A stretch of DNA of 64,000 nt from the NCBI GenBank assembly GCA_039028635.1, contig JBCCHV010000024.1, forward strand, positions 1-64,000. The letters are read 5' to 3'. Positions 42,134-50,645 of this stretch are shown here, one piece after another. The DNA is from Acidobacteriota bacterium (GTDB taxonomy: Bacteria; Acidobacteriota; Thermoanaerobaculia; Multivoradales; JBCCEF01). The notes beneath the pieces were generated by a model that had not been told where the DNA came from, did no database searches, and worked only from the letters and a program-made list of their open reading frames with translations. Position 1 is the stretch's first letter, and every line of letters begins with the position of its first letter. The position numbers and the translations under genes were made by a program.

Positions 42134-43363
42134 ATGACTATCGAACCAACCGTCGAAAACGCTCTCGACCACGGGGCCGTGGACGCCAGCTCACCGGACC
42201 CCACGGCGTCGGCCGGCCAAGCCGAGGCGGCGGTGCGCCAACGCTATGCCGCTGGGGCTCAGGCCCAGGAAGCGTCCCTCTGCTGTCCGATCGACTACGA
42301 CCCGCGCTACCTCGAGGTGATTCCCCAGGAAGTGCTCGAGCGCGACTACGGCTGCGGCGATCCGAGTCGCTACCTGGCCGCCGGTGAGACGGTGCTCGAT
42401 CTCGGCAGCGGCACCGGCAAGATCTGTTTCATCGCCTCGCAGGTGGTCGGTCCCGAGGGCCGCGTGATCGGAGTCGATATGACCCCCGAAATGCTTTCCG
42501 TGGCGCGGCAGGCGGCGCCGGTGGTGGCGGAACGGCTGGGGTACGGCAATGTCGACTTCCGACGCGGCCGGATTCAAGACCTCGGCCTCGATCTCGACCG
42601 CCTCGATCGCGAGCTCGCGGCTCGGCCGGTGAGCGATGCGGCCCATCTGTTGGCGGCCCAGGAGACCCTCGACCGGCTGCGTCAGGAAGAGCCGATGGTG
42701 GCCAGCGACTCGGTGGATGTGGTGGTCTCGAACTGTGTTCTCAACCTGGTCGCCGGCGCCGACAAACGGCAGCTCTTCGGCGAAATCTACCGGGTGCTGC
42801 GCAATGGCGGCCGAGCGGTGATCTCGGACATCGTGAGCGACGAGCCGGTGCCCGAGTCGTTGCAGAGGGATCCCGAGCTGTGGAGCGGCTGCATCTCCGG
42901 TGCCCTCACCGAGAGTGGCTTCCTCGAGGCCTTTCAGGAGGCCGGGTTCCATGGTGTCCGCATCCTCGAGCGGCAGGTCGAGGCCTGGCAAACGGTGCAG
43001 GGCATCGAGTTCCGCTCTTTGACCCTGGAGGCTTTCAAGGGCAAGGAAGGCCCTTGCTGGGAGCGCAACCAGGCGGTGATCTACAAGGGCCCCTTCCTCG
43101 AGGTGACCGACGACGATGGCCATCGCATGGTGCGCGGCGAGCGCTACGCGGTGTGCGAGAAGACCTATCGCCTTTACCAGCGCGAGCCCTATCGCGGCAT
43201 GTTCGAGGCCATCGAGCCGCGCCTCGAGATTCCCCTCGAAGCGGCGGAGCCCTTCGATTGCAGCCGCACCGTGCACCGGCACCCGCGCGAGACCAAAGGC
43301 ATGGATTACGACGCCACCATCGAGGCCGCGGGCGGCTGCGAGCCCGGTGGAGACTGCTGCTGA
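42134..43363 (+). CDS. arsM: ArsM-type arsenite methyltransferase
   Basis: A 409-residue SAM-dependent methyltransferase; GGAGGG box before ATG. The SAM site is VLDLGSGTGKICFIASQVVG (~88-107). Three cysteine sites typical of As(III) methyltransferases are kept: Cys50-Cys51 in QEASLCCPIDYD, Cys201 in DVVVSNCVLNLV and Cys253 in ELWSGCISGALTE. A ~35-residue insertion (about 153-190) precedes the VVVSNC strand, and the C-terminus ends GGCEPGGDCC, an extra Cys cluster. The family methylates trivalent arsenic; the enzyme may be in detoxification or in synthesis of organoarsenicals. Neither arsC, arsB nor arsR is next to it. Confidence 0.82.
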   Translation: MTIEPTVENALDHGAVDASSPDPTASAGQAEAAVRQRYAAGAQAQEASLCCPIDYDPRYLEVIPQEVLERDYGCGDPSRYLAAGETVLDLGSGTGKICFIASQVVGPEGRVIGVDMTPEMLSVARQAAPVVAERLGYGNVDFRRGRIQDLGLDLDRLDRELAARPVSDAAHLLAAQETLDRLRQEEPMVASDSVDVVVSNCVLNLVAGADKRQLFGEIYRVLRNGGRAVISDIVSDEPVPESLQRDPELWSGCISGALTESGFLEAFQEAGFHGVRILERQVEAWQTVQGIEFRSLTLEAFKGKEGPCWERNQAVIYKGPFLEVTDDDGHRMVRGERYAVCEKTYRLYQREPYRGMFEAIEPRLEIPLEAAEPFDCSRTVHRHPRETKGMDYDATIEAAGGCEPGGDCC

Positions 43364-43365
43364 GC

Positions 43366-44205
43366 ATGCTGCGACGCGGATTCCTTCTCATCGTCGGCAT
43401 TGCCCTGTTGGCGCTGCCGGCGAGCGCCCTGCGGATCAACGGCTCGACCACCGTCAACCCGGTGGTGGTGCGGGCCGCCGAGATCCTGCAGGCGGAACAG
43501 GGCCTGAAGATCTTGGTCGACACTCAGGGTGGCAGCTCCGGCGGCATCGCCGCCCTCGGCGATGGACGGGTCGAGATCGGCATGTCGTCGCGGCCGCTGT
43601 CGGCGAAGGACCGTGAGCGCTTTCCCGGCACCCGCTTTCAGCCCGTGCCGATCGGCTACGACGCTGTCGCTCTGGCGGTGTCGCGCGATGTTTGGGAAGG
43701 CGGCCTTCGCACCCTGACGCGGCAGCAGGTGCGCGGTCTCTATGAGGGCACGATCCGCAACTGGCGCGAGATCGGCGGCCCCGATCGCCGGGTGGCTTTC
43801 TTCAACAAGGAGCCCGGTCGCGGCACCTGGGAGGTCTTCGCCGACTGGCTCTACGGCGATGCCGATCGGGCACCCTTGGTCAGCCTGCCGGAGGTGGGCT
43901 CGAACGAGGAGGGGCGCAACAAGGTGCGCTCGACCCGCGGCGCGATCACCCAGATCTCCGTCGCCTGGACCGATCAGCGGTCCCTCTTCGCCGTTCCCCT
44001 GATCGCCGACGACGGCACCGCCGTGGAGCCCAGCCGCGATCATCTGGAGGCCGGTTCCTACCCCTTGTCGCGGCCGCTCCTGGTGATCACCAACGGCGAT
44101 CCGCGGGGCGAGGCGCGCCTGATGGTCGACTTCCTGCTCAGCCCCCGAGGTCAAGGGCTGGTCGAGGAGAGCGGCTATCTCAGTCTGGGTGACCTCGCTC
44201 GCTGA
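43366..44205 (+). CDS. pstS: PstS-like periplasmic oxyanion-binding protein
   Basis: ATG 43366 follows arsM by two bases; 279 residues, with a signal peptide (FLLIVGIALLALPASA). The mature start LRINGSTTVNPVVVRAAEIL is the PstS phosphate-binding loop, and VDTQGGSSGGIAALGDGRVE, IGMSSRPLSAKDRERFPG, GYDAVALAVSRDVW and FFNKEPGRGTWEVFADWLYG fit type II periplasmic phosphate receptors. Residues differ enough from housekeeping PstS that arsenate or another oxyanion cannot be excluded. The stop overlaps pstC (TGATG). Confidence 0.85.
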   Translation: MLRRGFLLIVGIALLALPASALRINGSTTVNPVVVRAAEILQAEQGLKILVDTQGGSSGGIAALGDGRVEIGMSSRPLSAKDRERFPGTRFQPVPIGYDAVALAVSRDVWEGGLRTLTRQQVRGLYEGTIRNWREIGGPDRRVAFFNKEPGRGTWEVFADWLYGDADRAPLVSLPEVGSNEEGRNKVRSTRGAITQISVAWTDQRSLFAVPLIADDGTAVEPSRDHLEAGSYPLSRPLLVITNGDPRGEARLMVDFLLSPRGQGLVEESGYLSLGDLAR

Positions 44206-45104
44206 TGCAGCGTCTCGGCGGCATCGCCCTGTGGAGCTGGGCCTGCGGCTTGCTGGCGGCGGCCTTCTTTGCCGCCCAGGTGCTGCTGCTGGTGGCCGAG
44301 AGTTTGCCGCTGTGGCGCCATCAGGGCCTGCTGTCCTACCTGTTCGGGGAGCGCTGGTTCTTTCGCGTCCAGGAGTTCGGCGCGCTGCCGATGATCTACG
44401 GCACCGTGGCCGTCGCCACCGTTGCCCTGTCGTTGGCGGCCCCGATCGGCATCGGTGCCGCACTGTTCAGCGCCGAGTATCTCGGCCCGCGGGCCCGATG
44501 GTTGTTCAAGACCACCGTCGAGCTGCTGGCGGCGGTGCCGTCGGTGGTCTATGGCCTGCTCGGCGTGCTGCTGCTGCGCGACCTGGTCTACCGCGCCCTC
44601 GAGCCCTTCGATCCCCTCTCCGGGGACAGCCTGCTGACCGCCGGGCTTCTGCTCGCCGTGATGATTCTGCCGACGGTCATGACCTTTGCCGATGACGCCC
44701 TCGCCGGGGTCTCCGCCGGGCAGCGCCGGGCGGCTCGCGCCCTCGGTTTGACCCATGGCCAAACGGTGCTTCGGATTGCGCTACCGCAGGCTTGGCCGGG
44801 TCTGGTGGCGGCGGTGCTGCTCGCCCTCGGTCGCGCCCTCGGCGAGACCATCGCGGTCTTCCTGGTGGTCGGTCGGCAGGACAACCAGTGGCCGGAGCGT
44901 CTCTGGTCGCCGGCGCCGCTGATCGAGCCCGGCCAAACCCTGACCAGCAAGCTCGGCGGCTCGGAGACCTTTCTCGCCTACGGTGATTCCCTGCACTGGG
45001 CCGCCATCGTCGGCCTTGGCCTGGTGCTGCTCGGCATCACCCTCACGGTGACCCTGGCCGGTCATCTGGTGGCGGCTCTGCCGAATCGCTGGCGGCGGCG
45101 ATGA
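44205..45104 (+). CDS. pstC: PstC-like ABC transporter permease
   Basis: A 299-residue permease with six helices (WACGLLAAAFFAAQVLLLVA, IYGTVAVATVALSLAAPIGI, ELLAAVPSVVYGLLGVLLLR, LLTAGLLLAVMILPTVMTFA, ALPQAWPGLVAAVLLALGRA, IVGLGLVLLGITLTVTLAGH). ALGLTHGQTVLRIALPQAW is the EAA loop contacting the ATPase. The family is phosphate transport PstC. Start and stop overlap both neighbours (4 bases with pstA), indicating tight co-translation. Confidence 0.88.
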   Translation: MQRLGGIALWSWACGLLAAAFFAAQVLLLVAESLPLWRHQGLLSYLFGERWFFRVQEFGALPMIYGTVAVATVALSLAAPIGIGAALFSAEYLGPRARWLFKTTVELLAAVPSVVYGLLGVLLLRDLVYRALEPFDPLSGDSLLTAGLLLAVMILPTVMTFADDALAGVSAGQRRAARALGLTHGQTVLRIALPQAWPGLVAAVLLALGRALGETIAVFLVVGRQDNQWPERLWSPAPLIEPGQTLTSKLGGSETFLAYGDSLHWAAIVGLGLVLLGITLTVTLAGHLVAALPNRWRRR

Positions 45105-45952
45105 GCGGCCGCTGGCGGGATCGCGCCTTGAGCTGTTACGCCGGTGCCAGTGCGCTGCTCGCCCTCGGCCTGTTCGTCGCCCTGCTCGCGGTGCTGTTGC
45201 TGCGCGGGGGACCGGTGCTGTCTTGGGAGCTGCTCAGCGAGGCGTCGAGCCGGGCCGGTGCCGCCGGCGGCCTGCGCTATCAGATCCTGGGCACCGGGCT
45301 CTTGATCGCCACCGCGGCGGCCTTCGCGGTGCCGCTGGCGGTGGCCCTCGGCCTGCTCTCGACGGTCTATCTGAAAGCTGCCTCGGCTCGCCGCCTCGAC
45401 CTCGCCCTGTACGTCGCCAACGGCATCCCGTCGATCCTCTTCGGCCTCGCCGGCATAGCCTTCTTCTCGCGCGCCCTCGACTGGGGCAAGTCCTGGCTGG
45501 CTGGCGGCATCGTGCTCGCCATGATGATCTTGCCCACCCTCACCGTCGCCTTCGCCGAGCGCGTGCGGGCGATTCCCGGGCGCTATCTCGAGGCGGCCTA
45601 CGGCCTCGGGCTGTCGCGCGATCGCGTGGTGCGGGCGGTGATCCTGCCGCAGAGCTTCGGTGGTCTGGTCTCCGGTGCCCTGCTCGGTCTCGCCCGCGCC
45701 GCCGGCGAGACCGCGCCGATCCTGTTCACGGCGGCGATCTTCTCCGGTGCGACGGTGCCCGACGGCATTCGCGACAACCCCGTGCTGGCGCTGCCCTACC
45801 ACATCTTCGTGCTGGCTCAGGACTCCCTCGATCCCGGAGCCGGGGCCCGGTTGTGGGGCGCCGCCCTGGTCCTCGTCCTGCTGGTGGCGGGGCTCGCCTC
45901 GATCGCTCTGCCGGCCCGGCTGAGATTGCGCGAGGAGGCCTACCGTGGCTGA
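45101..45952 (+). CDS. pstA: PstA-like ABC transporter permease
   Basis: A 283-residue permease, partner of PstC: LLALGLFVALLAVLLLRGGP, RYQILGTGLLIATAAAFAVP, YVANGIPSILFGLAGIAFFS, GGIVLAMMILPTLTVAFAER and the EAA loop AAYGLGLSRDRVVRAVILPQ are diagnostic. GLARAAGETAPILFTAAIFS is the typical PstA helix. It completes the oxyanion channel. Overlaps pstC by 4 and pstB by 8 bases. Confidence 0.88.
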   Translation: MSGRWRDRALSCYAGASALLALGLFVALLAVLLLRGGPVLSWELLSEASSRAGAAGGLRYQILGTGLLIATAAAFAVPLAVALGLLSTVYLKAASARRLDLALYVANGIPSILFGLAGIAFFSRALDWGKSWLAGGIVLAMMILPTLTVAFAERVRAIPGRYLEAAYGLGLSRDRVVRAVILPQSFGGLVSGALLGLARAAGETAPILFTAAIFSGATVPDGIRDNPVLALPYHIFVLAQDSLDPGAGARLWGAALVLVLLVAGLASIALPARLRLREEAYRG

Positions 45953-46757
45953 GCCCCTCTTGGTGGCGCGGGGGCTGACCGTGCGGACGTCGTCGCGGGT
46001 CTTGCTGCGTGCGGTGGATCTGGAGGCGCCGCGCCACCGGGTGGTCTGCCTGATGGGGCCGTCCGGAGCCGGCAAGACGACTCTGCTGCGCTGTCTCAAC
46101 CGGCTGGTGGAGCTGAGCCCGGGGCTGCGCGTCGAGGGCCAGGTCTTTCTCGACGGCGAGCCCATCTACCAGCGCCGGGTCGATCCGGACGCTTTGCGCG
46201 GCCGCATCGGCATGCTGTTCCAGCAGCCGGTGATCTTCCCCGGCTCGATCGAGCACAACGTCACCTTCGGGTTGCGTCACACCCGCCGCCTGACCGCCGG
46301 CGAGCGGCGCGAGAGGGCGCACCAAGCGCTGCGCGAGGCCGCCCTGTGGGACGAGGTGGCGGATCGACTGGCCGAGCCCGCCGATCAGCTCTCGGTCGGT
46401 CAACAGCAACGTCTCTGCCTGGCTCGGGTTTTGTCCCTCGATCCGGACGTGCTGCTGATGGACGAACCCACCAGCGCTCTAGATCCAGCCTCGACCCGCA
46501 AGATCGAAGAGCGCTTGGCGAGCCTCAAGGCGGGCCGGGCGGTGGTGGTGGTGACCCACGATCCCGGACAGGCCGAGCGCATCGCCGATCGGGTGGTCGA
46601 GATGGCTTTGGTCGAGGGGGCGGGGGAGACGAGGCCGGCGGGCTCCCTCGACGTTGTGTCTGCGGCGCCGCAGGCTCCTGGGCTGCGACCGGTGGGCAAG
46701 ACTCTTCAAGAGATTCCCGACGAAGGGGCGCAGAATGCGTTGCGCGGGTTACCCTAG
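45945..46757 (+). CDS. pstB: PstB-like ABC transporter ATPase
   Basis: A 270-residue ATPase: Walker A GPSGAGKTTLLRC (38-50), Walker B VLLMDEPTSALDP, and the signature LSVGQQQRLCLARVL, in which the usual LSGGQ second Gly position is Val. The family is PstB (RCLNRLVEL and the acidic loop that follows fit). The C-terminal ~40 residues are an added Ala/Gly-rich tail. There is no phoU after it; a flavoprotein gene follows instead after 18 bases, so phosphate-starvation control of the usual kind is not evident. Confidence 0.88.
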   Translation: MAEPLLVARGLTVRTSSRVLLRAVDLEAPRHRVVCLMGPSGAGKTTLLRCLNRLVELSPGLRVEGQVFLDGEPIYQRRVDPDALRGRIGMLFQQPVIFPGSIEHNVTFGLRHTRRLTAGERRERAHQALREAALWDEVADRLAEPADQLSVGQQQRLCLARVLSLDPDVLLMDEPTSALDPASTRKIEERLASLKAGRAVVVVTHDPGQAERIADRVVEMALVEGAGETRPAGSLDVVSAAPQAPGLRPVGKTLQEIPDEGAQNALRGLP

Positions 46758-46775
46758 AGAAAAGGAGTATTTGCG

Positions 46776-47972
46776 ATGAAGCCGAAGTTAGCGATTCTGG
46801 GAGCCGGCCCGGTGGGCCTCGAGGCCGCCCTCGCCGCTGCCGAGGGTGGCTATCCCTTCGCGCTCTACGAGGCCGGCGACGGCGTGGCGGCGGCGGTGCG
46901 CTCGTGGGGCCACGTACGGCTGTTCTCGCCCTGGAGCCTCAACGTGTCACCGCGCGCTCGCCGCCTTCTCGCCGCCGTTGGCCTCGAGCTGCCGGCGGAC
47001 GACACTTGCCCCACTGGGGAGGAGCTGGTGGAGCGCCTTTTCGAGCCGCTCGCCGCCCAGCCGAGCATCGCCCCTCACCTTCGGCTGGGGGAGCGGGTGG
47101 TGGCGGTCAGTCGCGACGGCCTGGTCAAGAGCGACGAGATCGGCACCGGGCGCCGCGCCGAGCGCCCCTTCCGCTTGTTGATTCGTGACGCCAGCGGCGG
47201 CGAGCGCATCGACCGTGCCGACCGGGTGCTCGATTGCACCGGCACCTACGACTGCCCCAATCAGCTCGGCGACGGCGGCATTGCGGCTCCCGGCGAGGCC
47301 GCCGCCGAGGGCGCCATCGAGCGCCAGATCCCTCGCATCGACAGCTCCTGGGCTGGTCTCACCACCCTGCTGGTCGGTGCCGGCTACTCGGCGCAGACGG
47401 CGGTGCGCGATCTCGCCGAGCTGGCGGAGCGGGAGCCCGGGACCCGGGTGCTGTGGGCGCTGCGGCGAGAAGACCCCCTGCCGCCTCCGCCGGAGGACGA
47501 TCCGCTGCCCGAGCGCGCCGCCCTCGCCGCCACGGCCGGAGCCCTGTCGCGCGCTGCCTCGCCGGCCGTCGAGACCCGCTTCGGCGTCGTCGTCGAGGCC
47601 CTCGAGGCCGAGGCAGATCGCTGGCGGGTGACCTTGCGGCGCCGCGACGACAGGGTCGAAACGGTGGTGGTCGACCGCATTCTTTCGCTAACCGGCTACG
47701 TCGGCGATCATCGTCTCTACCGGCAGCTCCAGGTTCACGAGTGCTATGCCACTGCCGGCCCGATGAAGCTGGCGGCGGCGCTGCTCGGCTCGGCCGGCGG
47801 AGATTGCCTGGACCAAACCGGTCACGGCGGCGACTCGCTGCTCAATCCGGAGCCTGGCTTCTTTCTGCTGGGCAGCAAGTCCTACGGCCGCAACCCGACG
47901 TTTCTGATGCGCCTCGGCTGGGAGCAGGTCGACGAGGTCTTCGCCCTGTGGGCGCGCGACAGGGCCGCCTGA
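46776..47972 (+). CDS. FAD/NAD(P)-binding oxidoreductase (ArsO/flavin-monooxygenase-like)
   Basis: A 398-residue protein; AAGGAG box before ATG. The FAD motif is LAILGAGPVGLEAALAAAEG (5-24), and a second Rossmann motif TLLVGAGYSAQTAVRDLAEL binds NADPH. SWGHVRLFSPWSLNVSPRAR and DRVLDCTGTYDCPNQLG resemble flavin monooxygenase-like proteins, and ILSLTGYVGDHRLYRQLQVH the family's C-terminal portion. In ars operons ArsO has a similar fold, but the assignment of this protein to ArsO is a guess from the neighbouring arsM. It could oxidise a sulfur or arsenic centre. Confidence 0.75.
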   Translation: MKPKLAILGAGPVGLEAALAAAEGGYPFALYEAGDGVAAAVRSWGHVRLFSPWSLNVSPRARRLLAAVGLELPADDTCPTGEELVERLFEPLAAQPSIAPHLRLGERVVAVSRDGLVKSDEIGTGRRAERPFRLLIRDASGGERIDRADRVLDCTGTYDCPNQLGDGGIAAPGEAAAEGAIERQIPRIDSSWAGLTTLLVGAGYSAQTAVRDLAELAEREPGTRVLWALRREDPLPPPPEDDPLPERAALAATAGALSRAASPAVETRFGVVVEALEAEADRWRVTLRRRDDRVETVVVDRILSLTGYVGDHRLYRQLQVHECYATAGPMKLAAALLGSAGGDCLDQTGHGGDSLLNPEPGFFLLGSKSYGRNPTFLMRLGWEQVDEVFALWARDRAA

Positions 47973-47996
47973 GGCCTTGCCAGGAGATCGCCAACC

Positions 47997-48695
47997 ATGA
48001 GCCAACCCGTTGCCATCGTCACCGCCGCCGGTCGCGGCATGGGCGCCGCCTGTGCGCGCGAGCTCAGCCGGCGCGGCTGGTCCCTCGCCCTGATGGCGCG
48101 CTCCGGCGAGGTCGATGCGGTCGCCGAAGAGTGCGGTGCCCTTGCCTTGCGCGGTTCGGTGACTGAGCAAGCCGACGTCGAGCGTCTGGTGGATGCCACT
48201 CTCGAGCGCTACGGTCAGCTCGACGGCGTGGTCAACAACACCGGCCATCCGCCGCGCGGCGAGCTCCTCGAGTTCGCCGACGTCGAGTGGCACGACGCGC
48301 TCGATCTGGTGGTGCTCAACGTGGTGCGCATGGCGCGGGCGGTGACTCCCGCTCTGGTCGAGCGCGGTGGCTCGATCGTCAACATCTCGACCTTCGGAGC
48401 GGTCGAGCCATCCCTCGACTTTCCCCTGTCGTCGGCCCTGCGCGCCTCTGTCGGTGCCTTCGCCAAGCTCTATGCCGACCGCTATGCCTCGGCCGGGGTG
48501 CGCATGAACAATCTGCTGCCGGGCTACATCGACAGCTACGAGGTCGACGAAGAGACGCTGCGCGAGATTCCCGTCGGCCGTCCCGGCTCGGTGCGCGAGG
48601 TCGCCAAGACGGCGGCCTTCCTGCTGACTTCCGACTCCGCCTACATCACCGGTCAGAGCCTGCGCGTCGACGGCGGCCTGACGCGCTCCGTGTGA
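47997..48695 (+). CDS. SDR-family protein lacking the catalytic Tyr-x3-Lys
   Basis: A 232-residue short-chain dehydrogenase/reductase fold: AIVTAAGRGMGAACARELSR is the cofactor-binding Gly motif, GVVNNTGHPPRGELLEFADV the NAG-like motif, and SIVNISTFGAVEPS the catalytic Ser region. Where the YxxxK pair should be, the sequence is SLDFPLSSALRASVGAFAKL, which has no Tyr. SDRs without the pair may be non-redox isomerases, binders or use other residues. Last gene of the arsM-pst-flavoprotein run, 24 bases after the flavoprotein gene. Confidence 0.8.
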   Translation: MSQPVAIVTAAGRGMGAACARELSRRGWSLALMARSGEVDAVAEECGALALRGSVTEQADVERLVDATLERYGQLDGVVNNTGHPPRGELLEFADVEWHDALDLVVLNVVRMARAVTPALVERGGSIVNISTFGAVEPSLDFPLSSALRASVGAFAKLYADRYASAGVRMNNLLPGYIDSYEVDEETLREIPVGRPGSVREVAKTAAFLLTSDSAYITGQSLRVDGGLTRSV

Positions 48696-48707
48696 TCGCC
48701 GTCGGGC

Positions 48708-48713
48708 TATAAT
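48708..48713 (+). promoter_or_regulatory. Consensus -10 box before TPR gene
   Basis: A perfect TATAAT within GC-rich DNA, 50 bases before the ATG of the TPR gene. No good -35 hexamer at 16-18 bases. Confidence 0.45.
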
Positions 48714-48762
48714 TCGGAGCGCATCGCGACTGCCCTTTGATCGCTCTGGGAAGGAGAAACGG

Positions 48763-49395
48763 ATGTTCCGCAAGACGCTATTGATCGCCCTGCTGGTCTC
48801 TCTGCTGCCGATGGCCCTGTGGGCGGCCGGCGGCTCATCGGCACCGACCGCACCGACCAAGTCGCCGGCGGAAGAAGCCAAGGAGCTCTACAACCGTGGT
48901 CTCGAGCTGCGCGACAAGGCCTGGTCCCTCGAAGAGAAGGCCCAGGGTCTCTCCGGAGCCGAGCGCGACAAGGTGGCGGCCAAGATCGAGAAGACCTACC
49001 GCAAGGCCGCCGAGCGCTTCTCCGAAGCGACCTCGAAGAACGCGCGCTTTCACCAGGCCTACAGCAGCCTGGGTTACGCCCTGCGCAAGGTGGGTGACTA
49101 CGAAGACTCGCTGCGGGCCTACAACCAGGCCCTCGAGCTCGCTCCGACCTACGCCGAAGCGATCGAGTATCGCGGCGAGGCCTACCTCGGCCTGGGTCGC
49201 CTGGAAGATGCCAAGGAGGCCTACCTGAGCCTCTTCACCCTCGACCGGGCGCGTGCCGACGAGCTGTTGGCGGCGATGCAGACCTGGCTCGAGAGCAACC
49301 CCGGTGAAGAAGGCTTCGCCTCCTGGGTTGCGGAGCGCGCCAAGATCGCCTCGCAGACGGCCTCTCTGTCGCAACTCTCGACCCGCCGCTGGTAG
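48763..49395 (+). CDS. Secreted or periplasmic TPR protein
   Basis: A 210-residue protein; GGAG box before ATG. Signal peptide (MFRKTLLIALLVSLLPMALW, cleavage near AAGG), then a helical region (AEEAKELYNRGLELRDKAWS) and two or three TPR motifs, the clearest being FHQAYSSLGYALRKVGDYED, SLRAYNQALELAPTYAEAIE and YRGEAYLGLGRLEDAKEAYL. Such proteins scaffold envelope complexes; no specific partner. The downstream peroxidase frame opens at the TAG of this gene. Confidence 0.7.
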   Translation: MFRKTLLIALLVSLLPMALWAAGGSSAPTAPTKSPAEEAKELYNRGLELRDKAWSLEEKAQGLSGAERDKVAAKIEKTYRKAAERFSEATSKNARFHQAYSSLGYALRKVGDYEDSLRAYNQALELAPTYAEAIEYRGEAYLGLGRLEDAKEAYLSLFTLDRARADELLAAMQTWLESNPGEEGFASWVAERAKIASQTASLSQLSTRRW

Positions 49396-49526
49396 CGCAG
49401 ATCCTGCGTCGGGAGTCGCCGCCGCTCTGCGGCAGCGGCGGCTTCCGACCCCGCTGTTCGCCCCTTTCTCGCGGGGCTCTGCTGGTCGTATTTCTCCTGG
49501 CGGGCTGTGCCGGTCCTCGAGGACCG

Positions 49527-50645
49527 GTGGCCGCGCCGGCCTCCGTCCAGAGCGCGGCGCCGCTGCTCGCCGAGGTCCTGCCGGCGCCCTTCCCGCCGCC
49601 GCGGGTGCCGGCCGGGAATCCCCTGACGGCGGCCAAGATCGAGCTCGGCCGACACCTCTTCTACGACCGCCGTCTGTCCTTCAACGGCTCGGCTTCATGC
49701 GCCGACTGCCATCGCCAGGAGCTCGCCTTCACGGATGGCTTGGGGCGCGCCATCGGCGCCACCCGGCAGGCCCATCCGCGGGGCGCGATGAGTCTCGCCA
49801 ACGTCGCCTACAACGTCAGCTTCGGCTGGGATGATCCCAACCTGCGAAGCCTCGAAGAGCAGGCCCGGGTACCGATCCTCAATCAGGCTCCGATTGAGCT
49901 CGGGGTGGCGGGCCACGAAGAGGAAGTGTTGGCGCGTCTCGATCGCGATCCGGTTTATCGGCGCCTGCTGCCGCGGGCTTTTCCGCGCCAGCCGGGGCCG
50001 ATGAGCCTCGATCACGTGGTGCACGCCCTCGCCGCCTTCGAGCGCATCCTCTATTCCGGCGATTCGCCCTACGATCGCCTGGTCTACGGCGGCGACTCGG
50101 CGGCCCTCTCGCCGGCGGCGCGGCGCGGCATGGACCTATTCTTTTCGGACGACCTCAAGTGCTCGCGCTGCCACGCCGGCTTCACCTTTTCGGGGCCGGT
50201 GGCCTTTCGTGGGGCGCCGGCGCCGCCGCCCATCTTTCACAACAATGGGCTCTATGGGGAGGACCGGATCACCAACCCCGGACTGCGCCGGACCACCGGC
50301 CGTCCCGAGGACGGCGGGCGCTTTCGCGCTCCCACGCTGCGCAACATCGCGGTCACCGCGCCCTACATGCACAACGGTGCCCTGCCGAGCCTGGCAGCGG
50401 TGGTCGACCACTATGCCCGGGGTGGCCAAGGACACCGCAATCAAAGCGATCAGGTGACCGGCTTCGAGCTCGCTCCGGGGCAGCGCGAAGAGCTGGTGGC
50501 ATTCCTCGAGTCGCTCACCGACGAGGCTTTCCTGAGCAACCCACGATTCGCCGATCCGTGGCCGAGAGCGCCGGCGCGAAAACTTTTTTCACCGGGTGAT
50601 GAAACGTTTTCGGCGCTGTCGACACTCCCAGTCGGATCGCGTTGA
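49527..50645 (+). CDS. Di-haem cytochrome c peroxidase family lipoprotein (CcpA/MauG)
   Basis: The first standard start (GTG 49527) gives 372 residues, but the frame upstream encodes a lipoprotein signal (GALLVVFLLAGC, lipid Cys codon at 49506-49508) with no ATG/GTG/TTG; initiation is probably at CTG or similar near 49404-49480. Two haem c sites are present: SASCADCHRQE (~55-65) and LKCSRCHAGF. FRAPTLRNIAVTAPYMHNG is the conserved distal region of the family, and SLEEQARVPILNQAPIELG also matches. The enzyme reduces hydrogen peroxide in the periplasm or, as in MauG, modifies proteins. It is followed by an intrinsic terminator. Confidence 0.85.
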   Translation: MAAPASVQSAAPLLAEVLPAPFPPPRVPAGNPLTAAKIELGRHLFYDRRLSFNGSASCADCHRQELAFTDGLGRAIGATRQAHPRGAMSLANVAYNVSFGWDDPNLRSLEEQARVPILNQAPIELGVAGHEEEVLARLDRDPVYRRLLPRAFPRQPGPMSLDHVVHALAAFERILYSGDSPYDRLVYGGDSAALSPAARRGMDLFFSDDLKCSRCHAGFTFSGPVAFRGAPAPPPIFHNNGLYGEDRITNPGLRRTTGRPEDGGRFRAPTLRNIAVTAPYMHNGALPSLAAVVDHYARGGQGHRNQSDQVTGFELAPGQREELVAFLESLTDEAFLSNPRFADPWPRAPARKLFSPGDETFSALSTLPVGSR

